Below, in pieces: positions 56,079 to 63,740 of a stretch of DNA of 64,000 nucleotides (positions within the stretch are counted from its first letter, which is position 1; every line of letters starts with the position of its first letter). A program made the position numbers and the translations under genes. The notes beneath the pieces are model-generated. The model searched no databases. It was not told the DNA's origin and worked only from the letters and a program-made list of their open reading frames with translations. Location: contig CAXSZX010000013.1 in NCBI GenBank assembly GCA_964242115.1, positions 65,102 through 129,101 on the forward strand, written 5' to 3'. Origin of the DNA: BOG-908 sp964242115. GTDB lineage: Bacteria; Pseudomonadota; Alphaproteobacteria; Acetobacterales; Acetobacteraceae.

Positions 56079-56762
56079 CTGCGCGCCCCGAACGTCAAGC
56101 CAACGCCCGACCGGCTCTACGGTCGCCAGCGCACCCATGCGCTGCGCCCGCGTCAGCAGCTCCTCCTCGACGTAACGCTTCCCCGCCTGCGCCACGACAC
56201 CGAGGCTCCGTTACCGGAGGGGCAGGCGCTCTGGCTGGAGGTGGGCTTCGGGGGCGGCGAGCACAGCCGCGACCAGGTGGCCGCCCACCCGGAAGCCACC
56301 CTGATCGCCTGCGAGGTGTTCGAGCAGGGCCTGTGCTCGCTGCTCGCCGCCCTGGTGCCGGAAGGCGGCGAGGCGGACGCCCCCCTGCCCGCAAACCTGC
56401 GTGTTTGGCCGGACGACGCCCGCGCGCTGCTGCGCTCGCTGCCCGAGGCCAGCCTGGACCGGCTGTTCCTACTGTTTCCGGACCCCTGGCCCAAGGCCCG
56501 CCACGCCAAGCGCCGCTTCGTCCACCCGGAGACGGTGGCGCTCGTCGCCAGCAGGATGAAGCAGGGCTCCGAGTGGCGGGTCGCGACAGATGACCCGACG
56601 TATCAAGCCTGGGTGGAAGAGGTGATGGGCGCGCAGACTTTCTTCGAGACGTCCACGCCGGACACGCAACGTCCTGTGGGTTGGCCACCTACTCGTTACG
56701 AGGCCAAGGCGTTGATAGCTGGGCGGAAGCCGCTGTATTGGAAGTTCAATCGAAGGAAGTAA
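56079..56762 (+). CDS. trmB: tRNA (guanine-N7)-methyltransferase, no standard start codon
   Basis: About 227 residues. TrmB methylates G46 in the tRNA variable loop. Motifs: RLYGRQRTHALRPRQQ (typical N-terminus), LWLEVGFGGGEHSRDQ (SAM motif I), LIACEVFEQGL, RVWPDDARALLRSLP, RLFLLFPDPWPKARHAKRRFV (motif IV, in parts), and WRVATDDPTYQAWV with TRYEAKA at the end. The N-terminal homology begins before any in-frame ATG, GTG or TTG: reading back to the metK stop (55995, same frame) gives no canonical start. The CTG at 56079 is the best guess; ATC 56001 is possible. See findings. Confidence 0.88.
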   Translation: MRAPNVKPTPDRLYGRQRTHALRPRQQLLLDVTLPRLRHDTEAPLPEGQALWLEVGFGGGEHSRDQVAAHPEATLIACEVFEQGLCSLLAALVPEGGEADAPLPANLRVWPDDARALLRSLPEASLDRLFLLFPDPWPKARHAKRRFVHPETVALVASRMKQGSEWRVATDDPTYQAWVEEVMGAQTFFETSTPDTQRPVGWPPTRYEAKALIAGRKPLYWKFNRRK

Positions 56763-56897
56763 GGCCTTCTTTTTCGAGAAAAAGAAGCAAAAAGCTTTTA
56801 TCACGGCTGTCGCGGACACCTCAGCAGACGACTACCCCAGAGAACAAAAGTTTTTTGGTTCTTTTTTTCAAAAAACAGAACTGCTTGCTTTCTTCGA
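56762..56897. repeat. Intergenic repeat, full copy (A arm left, B arm right)
   Basis: GGCCTTCTTTTTCGAGAAAAAG, CAAAAAGCTTTTATC, GGCTGTCGCGGACACC, then GAACAAAAGTTTTTTGG and AAAACAGAACTGCTTGC. Between convergent trmB and the lipoprotein gene. Confidence 0.92.
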
Positions 56898-56898
56898 G

Positions 56899-57291
56899 TC
56901 AGCAGTCGTTCCCCCGCAAACTATACGATTGTACCACGCCCGCCCGAAGTTCGAACGTCGTATTGCAGTCGCGCTGAACGATCTCGGGTCCGAAACCTCC
57001 GAAGCCGCCGCCATACCCGTAGCCGAACCCGCCATACCCGAAGCCGCCGTAACCGAAGCCGGACCCGTAGTCGCCGGGAATGCTCTCGATCCGGTTCACC
57101 GAGTAGGTAACGAAGCGCAGCCCGCTGGTGTCGTACACCCGGTTCGGCACGCCGTAAGTGCGCAGCAGGTCGGGCTCGGACTTGCCCACCAGCGCGTTGA
57201 GCTGAGCGACGTGCTGCGGGTTTGGGTAGGCACAGCCGGCCAGCAGGGCCAGGGTGGCAAAGGCGCCGATACGGACGAATGTGGTGCGCAT
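56899..57291 (-). CDS. Lipoprotein with glycine/tyrosine repeats
   Basis: 130 residues. Signal peptide ending in the lipobox LLAGC (Cys about residue 20). The mature part has VAQLNALVGKSEPDLLRTYGVPNRVYDTSGLRFVTY, similar to SmpA/BamE-like small lipoproteins (DLLRTYGVPxRVY, i.e. LxxxxGxPxxx). Then a long GYGGFGYGGFGYGYGGGFGGFG block (shown split) and a final CNTTFELRAGVVQSYSLRGNDC. Probably outer-membrane attached. Role unknown; the front resembles the BamE fold but that is only an impression. Confidence 0.78.
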   Translation of the reverse strand: MRTTFVRIGAFATLALLAGCAYPNPQHVAQLNALVGKSEPDLLRTYGVPNRVYDTSGLRFVTYSVNRIESIPGDYGSGFGYGGFGYGGFGYGYGGGFGGFGPEIVQRDCNTTFELRAGVVQSYSLRGNDC

Positions 57292-57336
57292 GGGGGGGGC
57301 GGTGCTCCGGCGGCGTTCTACCTGTGTTCGAACGCT

Positions 57337-58344
57337 TCACATGGGGTCGGGCGGCGCCGGCAGCCAGACAACCTGGTCGATTCTTTGAGCACCTGTCGCC
57401 AGCATGACCAGGCGGTCGAACCCCAGCGCGATGCCGGACGCCGGCGGCATGCCGTGCGCAAGCGCTGCGAGGAAGTCCTCGTCGATCGGCCAGTCCGGGC
57501 CGGTGAGCGCGTGTCGGCGGGAACGGTCGGCCACGAAGCGGGCGCGTTGCTCGTGGGCGTCGGTGAGCTCCTCGAAGGCGTTGGCGAGCTCCAGGCCGCC
57601 CACGAACAGCTCGAAGCGCAGCGCTACCCGCGGATCCGCAGGGTCACGCACGGCGAGCGCCGCCTGGGCCGCCGGCCAGTGGGTGAGGAAGGTGGGGTGG
57701 TCCCAGCCGATTTGCGGCTCGATGCGCTCGAGCAGCAGGCGGAAGAACAAATCCTCCCAGGTCTCGCCCTCGCGCAGCGTAGCGCCAGCGGAGGCGGCCA
57801 GTGCCGAAACATCGTCCAGCGTGGCGAGCAGGTCGGCCCCGGCGTAGCGCTCAAATGCGTCGGCCATGGTGAGGCGGCGAGCACGGGTAAGGTCGATGAC
57901 GCGGCCCTGCCGCGCGATGGATGGCGGCAGCAGCGCGCGCAGGTAGGCATGGGTCTCGTCGATCAGCGCGGCGAGACTGGCCCCCGGGCGATACCACTCC
58001 AGCATGGTGAACTCGGGCGCGTGCAGCCGGCTGCGCTCGCCGTTCCGCCACACGCGGGCGAGCTGGAAGATTGGACCGGCGCCTGCCACCAGCAGCCGCT
58101 TCATGGCGAACTCGGGGCTGGTGTTGAGGTAGAGCGGCTCACGGGCGCCGGTCGCAAGCACGCGCTCGGTGGCGAAGGGGAGCAGGTGGACCTCCTCGCC
58201 GGGCGCCGCGACCGCGTAAGGGGTCTCGACCTCGGTGTAGCCGCGCTGGTCGAGAAATGTGCGGGTGGCCTGGGTGAGGCGGGCGCGGCGGCGGAGGAAG
58301 GGGAGACGGTCGGCGAGGGACTGGGGGTGCCAGGGGGGGAGCAT
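57337..58344 (-). CDS. epmA: EF-P beta-lysylation ligase EpmA (GenX/PoxA)
   Basis: 335 residues. A class II lysyl-tRNA-synthetase-like core without the anticodon-binding domain: TRTFLDQRGYTEVETPYA, LYLNTSPEFAMKRLLVAGAGPIFQLARVWRNGE (in parts), HAPEFTMLEWYRPG, and motif 3 GMPPASGIALGFDRLVML. EpmA attaches lysine (made beta by EpmB) to the conserved Lys of EF-P. Its partners epmB and efp are the next genes on the other strand, which makes the assignment certain. Start ATG 58344 lies just beside a repeat arm. Confidence 0.96.
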   Translation of the reverse strand: MLPPWHPQSLADRLPFLRRRARLTQATRTFLDQRGYTEVETPYAVAAPGEEVHLLPFATERVLATGAREPLYLNTSPEFAMKRLLVAGAGPIFQLARVWRNGERSRLHAPEFTMLEWYRPGASLAALIDETHAYLRALLPPSIARQGRVIDLTRARRLTMADAFERYAGADLLATLDDVSALAASAGATLREGETWEDLFFRLLLERIEPQIGWDHPTFLTHWPAAQAALAVRDPADPRVALRFELFVGGLELANAFEELTDAHEQRARFVADRSRRHALTGPDWPIDEDFLAALAHGMPPASGIALGFDRLVMLATGAQRIDQVVWLPAPPDPM

Positions 58345-58347
58345 GGA

Positions 58348-58420
58348 AGTAAGAAAGCAGTTCTTTTTTGAAAAAAAGAACCAAAAAACTTTCGCTCACT
58401 TTGGGTGTCGCGTGAGATGG
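58348..58420. repeat. Single B arm of the repeat between epmA and epmB
   Basis: AAAGCAGTTCTTTTTTGAAA and AAAAAGAACCAAAAAACTTTCG; only the left arm is present, and GTGTCGCGTGAGATGGCGCG follows. It stands between divergent genes. Confidence 0.82.
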
Positions 58421-58582
58421 CGCGTCGTTTCAACCGGCCTTCCGCGAAGCCAAACCCGACGGTCGCGTGTCAGCAGAGCAAGCCTTGCAGTTCCCCTCGG
58501 GGCGTTTCCCCTCGTAGCTCACCGGTGCTAGGCCCCGGCCATCCGGCGCCGGACGCCAAACACGAAAGCCCACCTCACGCCC

Positions 58583-59599
58583 ATGCCAGACGGCACACTC
58601 CGCACGCCCGACGCCCTTATCGATGCCGGCCTGCTCTCAGAGGCCGACCGTGATGCCGCCACCCGCGTAGCCGCCCGCTACGCCGTGGCCGTGCCGCCCA
58701 CCTTCGCCGCGCTGATCGAGCACGCCGACGACCCGATCGGCCGCCAGGTGCTCCCACACCCGGCCGAGCTCGACACAGCACCCCACGAACACCCCGACCC
58801 GATCGGCGACGATGCCCACGCCCCGTTGCCCGGCGTGGTGCACCGCTACCCGGACCGCGTGCTGATCAAGCCGCTGCTGGTCTGCCCGGTCTACTGCCGT
58901 TTCTGCTTCCGGCGCGAGCAGGTGGGCCCCGACGGCGGCCTGCTGACCCCAGCCGAACTGGACGCCGCGGTTTCCTACGTTCGTGCGCGGCCGGAAGTGC
59001 GCGAGGTGATCCTGACCGGCGGCGACCCGCTGCTGCTCTCGCCGCGCCGGCTGCAGGCGCTGCTGCGCGCGCTGGAAGAGATCCCTCACGTGGAACTGCT
59101 GCGCATCCACAGCCGCGTGCCGGTGGCCGACCCAGGGCGGGTGACTGAGTCGCTGGCAGCGTGCATGGCGACCGACAAGCCGCTGTGGCTGGTCCTGCAC
59201 GCCAACCACGCGCGCGAGTTCACCGCCGAAGCCGCGGTCGCGCTGCGGCGCATCCAGGCCCGGGCGGTGCCGGTGCTGGGACAGTCCGTGCTGCTGCGCG
59301 GCGTCAACGACAGCACGGACGCGCTGGAAGCGCTGTTCCGCGCAATGCTGCGACACCGGGTAAAGCCCTACTACCTGCACCAGTTGGACCCGGCCCCTGG
59401 CACGGCGCGCTTCTGCGTGCCCATCGCGGAGGGACGCGCGCTGCTGGCCGGTCTGCGCGGACGGGTGACGGGCCTGGCCTGGCCCACCTACGTGCTCGAC
59501 ATCGAGGGCGGCCACGGCAAGGTGCCGATCGGGCCGGATTACCTGGGCGAGGCTGGGTTCGTCAGCGATCCGTGGGGCGGGCGGCACGCGATCAAGTAA
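58583..59599 (+). CDS. epmB: EF-P beta-lysylation protein EpmB (lysine 2,3-aminomutase type)
   Basis: 338 residues of the KamA/EpmB radical SAM family. The 4Fe-4S cysteines are in LLVCPVYCRFCFRRE (CxxxCxxC), then VILTGGDPLLLSPRRL, RIHSRVPVADPGRV, VLGQSVLLRGVND, YYLHQLDPAPGTARF and the PLP Lys in DIEGGHGKVPIGPDY. It converts (R)-alpha-lysine to beta-lysine for attachment to EF-P by EpmA. Standard length for EpmB. Start ATG 58583. Immediately downstream after one repeat is efp. Confidence 0.95.
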   Translation: MPDGTLRTPDALIDAGLLSEADRDAATRVAARYAVAVPPTFAALIEHADDPIGRQVLPHPAELDTAPHEHPDPIGDDAHAPLPGVVHRYPDRVLIKPLLVCPVYCRFCFRREQVGPDGGLLTPAELDAAVSYVRARPEVREVILTGGDPLLLSPRRLQALLRALEEIPHVELLRIHSRVPVADPGRVTESLAACMATDKPLWLVLHANHAREFTAEAAVALRRIQARAVPVLGQSVLLRGVNDSTDALEALFRAMLRHRVKPYYLHQLDPAPGTARFCVPIAEGRALLAGLRGRVTGLAWPTYVLDIEGGHGKVPIGPDYLGEAGFVSDPWGGRHAIK

Positions 59600-59748
59600 G
59601 CAAGGCCTTCTTTTTCGAGAAAAAGAAGCAAAAAGCTTTTGCTCCGGCTGTCGCGGACGGCTGAACGACACGCCTCAACGACGCGCATCTCGAGGAGACA
59701 AAAGTTTTTTGGTTCTTTTTTTCAAAAAAGAACCGCTTGCCTTGCCTG
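59599..59748. repeat. Intergenic repeat, full copy (A arm left, B arm right)
   Basis: GCAAGGCCTTCTTTTTCGAG, AAAAAGCTTTTGCTCC, GCTGTCGCGGACGGCTGAAC, then GACAAAAGTTTTTTGG and CAAAAAAGAACCGCTTGCC. A near-consensus copy between epmB and efp. Confidence 0.94.
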
Positions 59749-59809
59749 ACTTGCTGCCCCGCCCCCCAGACATTAGACACCCCGCCAACCCGGAGAGTTC
59801 ACCCAACCC

Positions 59810-60376
59810 ATGAAGCAGCAGGCCAACCTCATCCGCGCCGGCCAGGTCCTGGAGCACGACGGCCGCCGCTGGACCGTGCTGAAGCAGCAGATCATCACCC
59901 CCGGCAAGGGCGGCGCCTTCATTCAGGTGGAAATGCGCGACCTGAAGACCGGCAACAAGACCAACGAACGCTGGCGCACCGCCGACACGGTCGAGCGGCT
60001 GATGACCGACAACAAGGACTTCACCTACTCCTACACCGACGGCGACAACATCGTGCTGATGGACCCCGAGACGTTCGAGCAGACCATCGTGCCGATGGGC
60101 CTGCTGGGCGACCAGGCGCCGTTCCTGCAGGACAACATGGTGATCGACGTGGACCTGGTGGAAGGCGAGCCGGTCGGCGCGCATCTGCCGCAGATGGTGA
60201 CGCTGGAGATCGTCGAAGCCGACCCGGTGGTGAAGGGCCAGACGGCAAGCTCCAGCTACAAGCCGGCCAAGCTGTCCAACGGGGTAAAGACGCTGGTGCC
60301 GCCGTTCGTCGAGGCCGGCGAGCGAGTGGTGGTGCGGACGGAAGACGGCAGCTACGTGGAGCGGGCGAAAGGGTAG
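59810..60376 (+). CDS. efp: Translation elongation factor P
   Basis: 188 residues. EF-P relieves ribosome stalling at proline stretches. The N-terminal KOW-like domain ends with the modification loop QIITPGKGGAF with Lys at residue 33, the site of beta-lysylation; the other OB domains show FEQTIVPMGLLGDQAPFLQDNMVIDV (in parts), and GQTASSSYKPAKLSNGVKTLVPPFVEAGERV. epmA and epmB next door match the modification type. Ribosome site GGAGA lies upstream of the ATG at 59810. Confidence 0.97.
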   Translation: MKQQANLIRAGQVLEHDGRRWTVLKQQIITPGKGGAFIQVEMRDLKTGNKTNERWRTADTVERLMTDNKDFTYSYTDGDNIVLMDPETFEQTIVPMGLLGDQAPFLQDNMVIDVDLVEGEPVGAHLPQMVTLEIVEADPVVKGQTASSSYKPAKLSNGVKTLVPPFVEAGERVVVRTEDGSYVERAKG

Positions 60377-60408
60377 AAGCTGGACAAGCCCTGGCTTATG
60401 CTTGCCCC

Positions 60409-60594
60409 ATGTACCAGCCCGAGACCAACCCAACCAAGGCGGTGACCTTCACCGACGAGGAGATCGCCGGCATCGAGGAAGCGCGAGCCGACTACATGCT
60501 GCGCGGCGGCGTTCCTTCTACCGAGATGGTGGCTTGGCTGGACAGTCCCGACACACACGAGCCGTTGCCGAGACCTGAACCCCGCAGGGCCTGA
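60409..60594 (+). CDS. Small antitoxin-like protein
   Basis: 61 residues: MYQPETNPTKAVTFTDEE, IAGIEEARADYMLRGGVPSTEMVAWLDS and a Pro-rich end. The segment TDEEIAGIEEARADYMLRGG (in parts) with the following SxxExVAWLD resembles antitoxins paired with ParE/RelE-type toxins (DExAxxExGxADxxxGRxVPHxEVxxWL). It ends five bases before the next reading frame, which encodes a ParE-like protein. Assignment as antitoxin rests on this pairing. Confidence 0.72.
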   Translation: MYQPETNPTKAVTFTDEEIAGIEEARADYMLRGGVPSTEMVAWLDSPDTHEPLPRPEPRRA

Positions 60595-60599
60595 GACAA

Positions 60600-60896
60600 T
60601 TGCCCAGGAGAGTCATCCTGGCCCTTCCCGCCCAGAACGACCAGCAGCGCATCAGGATCTGGTTCCGTCAGCCCGGGTCCGGTCCAGCCGTTCGCAACCG
60701 GCTTGCACGGTTGGAGCCAAGCATAGCGGCGCCGGCCGTGTTTCCGATGACGAACGGGCCGGGGTTAATTCCGGCACGCGTTCCGATCTCCCAAGGTCAC
60801 CAAATCATACACGAGGTCGAGCCGAAGTCTTCCGGCCGGCCGGAAGGCGACGTCTTGGTGCTGCGCATCATCGGCCCCGGCCAATCCGACACCTGA
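60600..60896 (+). CDS. ParE/RelE-family toxin-like protein
   Basis: 98 residues when started at TTG 60600, five bases after the antitoxin stop. Pattern of the ParE/RelE fold: RRVILALPAQNDQQRIRIWF (strand-helix), PAVRNRLARLEPSIAAPAVFP, a loop with an Arg (IPARVPISQGHQIIHEVEP) and the final strand GDVLVLRIIGPGQ, which matches the VLRIxHxxQ end of ParE toxins. The usual Arg-rich middle is partly changed, so activity may be lost. Target (gyrase or mRNA) cannot be told. Confidence 0.68.
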   Translation: MPRRVILALPAQNDQQRIRIWFRQPGSGPAVRNRLARLEPSIAAPAVFPMTNGPGLIPARVPISQGHQIIHEVEPKSSGRPEGDVLVLRIIGPGQSDT

Positions 60897-60909
60897 AAGA
60901 ATCGTTCCC

Positions 60910-61749
60910 ATGGCCCTCCGCCTCTCCCCGCACATGACGGTCATGCAGAACGCCGCCCAGAAAGCGTCCAAGCGGCTGCTCCGCGACTTCAACGAGGTCG
61001 AGCAGCTGCAGGTCAGCGTGAAGGGCCCCTCCGACTTCGTGAGCCAGGCCGACCTGCGCGCCGAGGCCACCCTGCGCGAGGAGCTGACCAAAGCGCGTCC
61101 CGGCTACGCCTTCCTGATGGAGGAGAGCGGCGCCTCCGGCGGCGAGAACTGGACCTGGCGCTGGGTGGTGGACCCGCTGGACGGCACCACCAACTTCCTG
61201 CACGGCATCCCACACTGGGCGATCAGCATGGCGCTGCAGCGCCGCACCCCGGACGGCGCCGTCGAGGTAGCGGCCGGCATGGTCTACAGCCCGGCCAACG
61301 ACGAGATGTTCTGGGCCGAGCGCGGCGGCGGCGCCTTTCTCAACGAGCGCCGCCTGCGCGTCTCCGCCCGGCGCGAGCTGAAGGACGCGGTGTTCGCCAC
61401 CGGTATCCCCTTCGCCGCCGTCACCGCACGCAACCGCCTCGCCTTTGCCCGCACCCTCGGCGCGCTGATGCCGGCGACGGCCGGCGTGCGGCGCTTCGGC
61501 TCGGCCGCGCTGGACCTGGCCTGGGTAGCCGCCGGCCGCTACGACGGCTACTGGGAGCTGGGGCTGAAACCGTGGGACTGCGCGGCCGGCCTGCTGATCG
61601 TGCGCGAGGCCGGCGGCACGGTCACCGACCCCGCCGGCGCCGAGTTCATGGTGTCCGACGGGCCGGACAACGACGTGGTGGCCGGCAACCCGCATCTGCA
61701 GCCGAAACTACGCGAGCTGGTGGCCGATGGTGTCGCAGCTGCCGGTTGA
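60910..61749 (+). CDS. suhB: Inositol monophosphatase family protein (SuhB)
   Basis: 279 residues. Metal-dependent phosphatase with motifs SDFVSQADLRAEATL, FLMEESGASGG, WVVDPLDGTTNFLHGIPHWAIS (Asp/Asp metal site), GAFLNERRLRVS, RRFGSAALDLAWVAAGRYDGYWE (in parts) and KPWDCAAGLLIVREAGG (final metal Asp). SuhB hydrolyses inositol phosphates and in some bacteria takes part in rRNA antitermination. ATG 60910; 13 bp after the toxin-like gene. Confidence 0.95.
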   Translation: MALRLSPHMTVMQNAAQKASKRLLRDFNEVEQLQVSVKGPSDFVSQADLRAEATLREELTKARPGYAFLMEESGASGGENWTWRWVVDPLDGTTNFLHGIPHWAISMALQRRTPDGAVEVAAGMVYSPANDEMFWAERGGGAFLNERRLRVSARRELKDAVFATGIPFAAVTARNRLAFARTLGALMPATAGVRRFGSAALDLAWVAAGRYDGYWELGLKPWDCAAGLLIVREAGGTVTDPAGAEFMVSDGPDNDVVAGNPHLQPKLRELVADGVAAAG

Positions 61750-61797
61750 CGCTATATCGGTGGTGCACACCCGCCCTCGTCGCGCAAGGCCGTCGCC

Positions 61798-62229
61798 ATG
61801 ACCATGCCCTTCACCTTCCCCGACTGGATGCCCTGGTGGATGCAGCTCGCCATCATCATCGCGGCGCTGCTGGTGGGGCTCGCGTTCCTGGCGATGCCGT
61901 TCAGCGTGTTCGGCCTGAAGAGCCGCCTGGAAAGCATCGACGCGCGCATGGACGAGCTGGCCGGCGAGATCCGCACACTAGCGCTGCGCCTGCCTGAGCC
62001 GGACCATACGGGCTACGACGCGCCGGCCCTGCTGCGAGCAGCCCAGCAACGCGAGGCGCGCCAGGCGCCGCCACCGCCGCCCATCCCGCCGGCGAGCTGG
62101 GAGGCCGAGCCGCCGCCGCGGGAGCAGCGGAGCCCGACTTTGCGCGCGGCCGCCCGGCTGGGTGGTGCGGCCAGACTGGGCGGCCCGGGGCGGGAGCGGG
62201 CGGAGCCGAGGCTGGGGCAGCCAAGGTAA
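61798..62229 (+). CDS. Small membrane protein with proline-rich tail
   Basis: 143 residues. N-terminal transmembrane segment WMQLAIIIAALLVGLAFLAMPFSVFGL, then an amphipathic helix KSRLESIDARMDELAGEIRTLALRL (coiled-coil type, in parts), and a low-complexity Pro/Arg/Ala tail. No named family. Proteins of this layout are common in Acetobacteraceae downstream of suhB (from memory). ATG 61798. Confidence 0.68.
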   Translation: MTMPFTFPDWMPWWMQLAIIIAALLVGLAFLAMPFSVFGLKSRLESIDARMDELAGEIRTLALRLPEPDHTGYDAPALLRAAQQREARQAPPPPPIPPASWEAEPPPREQRSPTLRAAARLGGAARLGGPGRERAEPRLGQPR

Positions 62230-62350
62230 ACCAAAAACTTCTGTCTCCGCGGGTCGAGCCGTGTCGAGGCGTGTCGTTTCAGCCGTCCGCGACAGCGCTC
62301 GCAAAAGCTTTTTGCTTTTTTTTCTCGAAAAAGAAGGCCTTGCTTCCTTT
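62228..62350. repeat. Repeat copy (worn left arm, full A arm right)
   Basis: AACCAAAAACTTCTGTCTCC on the left (hairpin lost), then CAGCCGTCCGCGACAGCGC, AGCTTTTTGCTTTT and CTCGAAAAAGAAGGCCTTGC. It stands between a gene end and the TPP riboswitch. Confidence 0.88.
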
Positions 62351-62384
62351 ACTTACGCCTACCAGCACACGATCCTCCCGTAGC

Positions 62385-62487
62385 CGAGGGGAGCCCGCCA
62401 GGGCTGAGAGTTCGCCGCCAGGCGATGACCCTTTTCACGCGTGACGACCACGCGCTCACCTGATCCGGGTCATGCCGGCGGAGGGAC
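62385..62487 (+). promoter_or_regulatory. TPP riboswitch (THI element)
   Basis: Conserved blocks in order: GGGGAGCC at 62388, GGCTGAGAG, GATGACCCTTTT, ACCTGATCCGGGTCATGCCGGCGGAGGGA. This is the standard thiamine pyrophosphate aptamer, expected to shut off thiS-thiG when TPP is high. It ends four bases before the thiS ATG, so control is probably by hiding the ribosome site (GGAGGGA) that is part of the aptamer. Confidence 0.96.
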
Positions 62488-62490
62488 GGG

Positions 62491-62718
62491 ATGACCGCAG
62501 CGCTCGACATACGCGAGATATCCATCTGCCTGAACGGCGAGGAGCGCCGCGTGGCGCTAGGGCTCCACGTCGCTGGCCTGCTGAACCACTTGCACCTGGA
62601 CGCACGCAAGGTGGCCGTGGAGCGCAACGAGGCGATCGTCCCGCGTTCGCGCTACGCCGAGACCGTGCTGGCGCAGGACGACCACGTCGAGATCGTCCAC
62701 TTCATCGGAGGCGGCTGA
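62491..62718 (+). CDS. thiS: Sulfur carrier protein ThiS
   Basis: 75 residues, a ubiquitin-fold sulfur carrier for thiazole synthesis. Ends in the diagnostic GlyGly (VHFIGGG) that becomes the thiocarboxylate. ISICLNGEERRVALGLHVAGLL and AVERNEAIVPRSRYAETVL are typical. ATG 62491 follows the TPP riboswitch directly. Followed by thiG after six bases. Confidence 0.95.
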   Translation: MTAALDIREISICLNGEERRVALGLHVAGLLNHLHLDARKVAVERNEAIVPRSRYAETVLAQDDHVEIVHFIGGG

Positions 62719-62724
62719 ACAGCC

Positions 62725-63537
62725 ATGGACACCATCGCACCACCCCTCCCCCCGGACGCAGTGCTGGACGACAGCTGGACCGTCGCCGGCAGGCGTTTTA
62801 CCTCGCGGCTGATCGTGGGCACCGGCAAGTACCGCGACCTGGAACAGACGGCCGCCGCCATCGCAGCCTCCGGCGCCGAGATCGTCACCGTGGCGGTGCG
62901 GCGGGTGAACCTGTCCGACCCGGGTGCGCCGATGCTGCAGGACTACGTGGACCCCAAGCGCATCACCTACCTGCCGAACACCGCCGGCTGCTTTACCGCC
63001 AACGACGCGGTGCGCACCCTGCGCCTGGCGCGCGAGGCCGGCGGCTGGAACCTGGTGAAGCTGGAGGTCCTGGGCCCGCCGCCGTTCCTCTACCCCGACA
63101 TGGCGGCCACGTTCGAGGCGGCGCGCGCGCTGATCGAGGACGGGTTCGAGGTGATGGTGTATTGCGCCGACGATCCAGTGGCCGCCCGCCGGCTCGAGGA
63201 CATGGGATGCGTGGCGATCATGCCGCTGGGCGCGCCGATCGGCTCCGGGCTCGGGCTGCAGAACCCGGCAATGATCTCAATTCTGAAAGCACAGGCGGGC
63301 GTGCCGGTGCTGGTGGACGCCGGCGTGGGCACGGCGTCGGACGCGTGCATCGCCATGGAAATCGGCTGCGACGCGGTGCTGCTGAACTCGGCGATCGCCC
63401 ATGCAGGGGACCCGGTGCGCATGGCGCGCGCGATGGCCGCCGCAGTGCGGGCCGGGCGGGATGCGCACCTGGCGGGCCGGATGGCGCGGAAGATGGGGGC
63501 GGAGGCGTCCAGTCCGCTTGCGGGACTCATCAGGTAG
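62725..63537 (+). CDS. thiG: Thiazole synthase
   Basis: 270 residues. ThiG forms the thiazole ring with ThiS thiocarboxylate and deoxyxylulose phosphate. Motifs: LIVGTGKYRDLEQTAAAIAASGAEIVTVAVRRVNL (in parts), NTAGCFTANDAVRTLRLAREAGG, LVKLEVLGPPPFLYPD (with the Schiff-base Lys), MVYCADDPVAARRLEDMGC, GLGLQNPAMI, and VDAGVGTASDACIAMEIGCDAVLLN (in parts). ATG 62725. Under the same TPP riboswitch as thiS. Confidence 0.96.
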   Translation: MDTIAPPLPPDAVLDDSWTVAGRRFTSRLIVGTGKYRDLEQTAAAIAASGAEIVTVAVRRVNLSDPGAPMLQDYVDPKRITYLPNTAGCFTANDAVRTLRLAREAGGWNLVKLEVLGPPPFLYPDMAATFEAARALIEDGFEVMVYCADDPVAARRLEDMGCVAIMPLGAPIGSGLGLQNPAMISILKAQAGVPVLVDAGVGTASDACIAMEIGCDAVLLNSAIAHAGDPVRMARAMAAAVRAGRDAHLAGRMARKMGAEASSPLAGLIR

Positions 63538-63571
63538 ATCTGCAGGGTGGGATGAGGCCGGCTGTTGCAGT

Positions 63572-63712
63572 GAAGAAAGGCCTTCTTTTTTCGAAAAAAA
63601 GAAGCAAAAAGCTTTTGCTTCCGCCGTCGCGGTTCTTTCCTGTGAGCACGCGACAGCGCAAGCAAAAGATTTTTGGTTCTTTTTTTCAAAAAAGAACTGG
63701 TTGCTTCCTTTT
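63572..63712. repeat. Intergenic repeat, full copy (A arm left, B arm right)
   Basis: AGGCCTTCTTTTTTCGAAAA, AAAAAGCTTTTGCTTCC, GTCGCGG, then CGCGACAGCGCAAGC, GATTTTTGGTTC and CAAAAAAGAACTGGTTGC. Between thiG and the last gene of the window. Confidence 0.92.
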
Positions 63713-63740
63713 GATTAGCTTTCCGTTCTAAACGCGCACA

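Noticed and set aside
1173..63712. CRISPR array made of the repeated intergenic units
   Set aside because: Copies are far apart, in both orientations, and have no regular spacers or cas genes.
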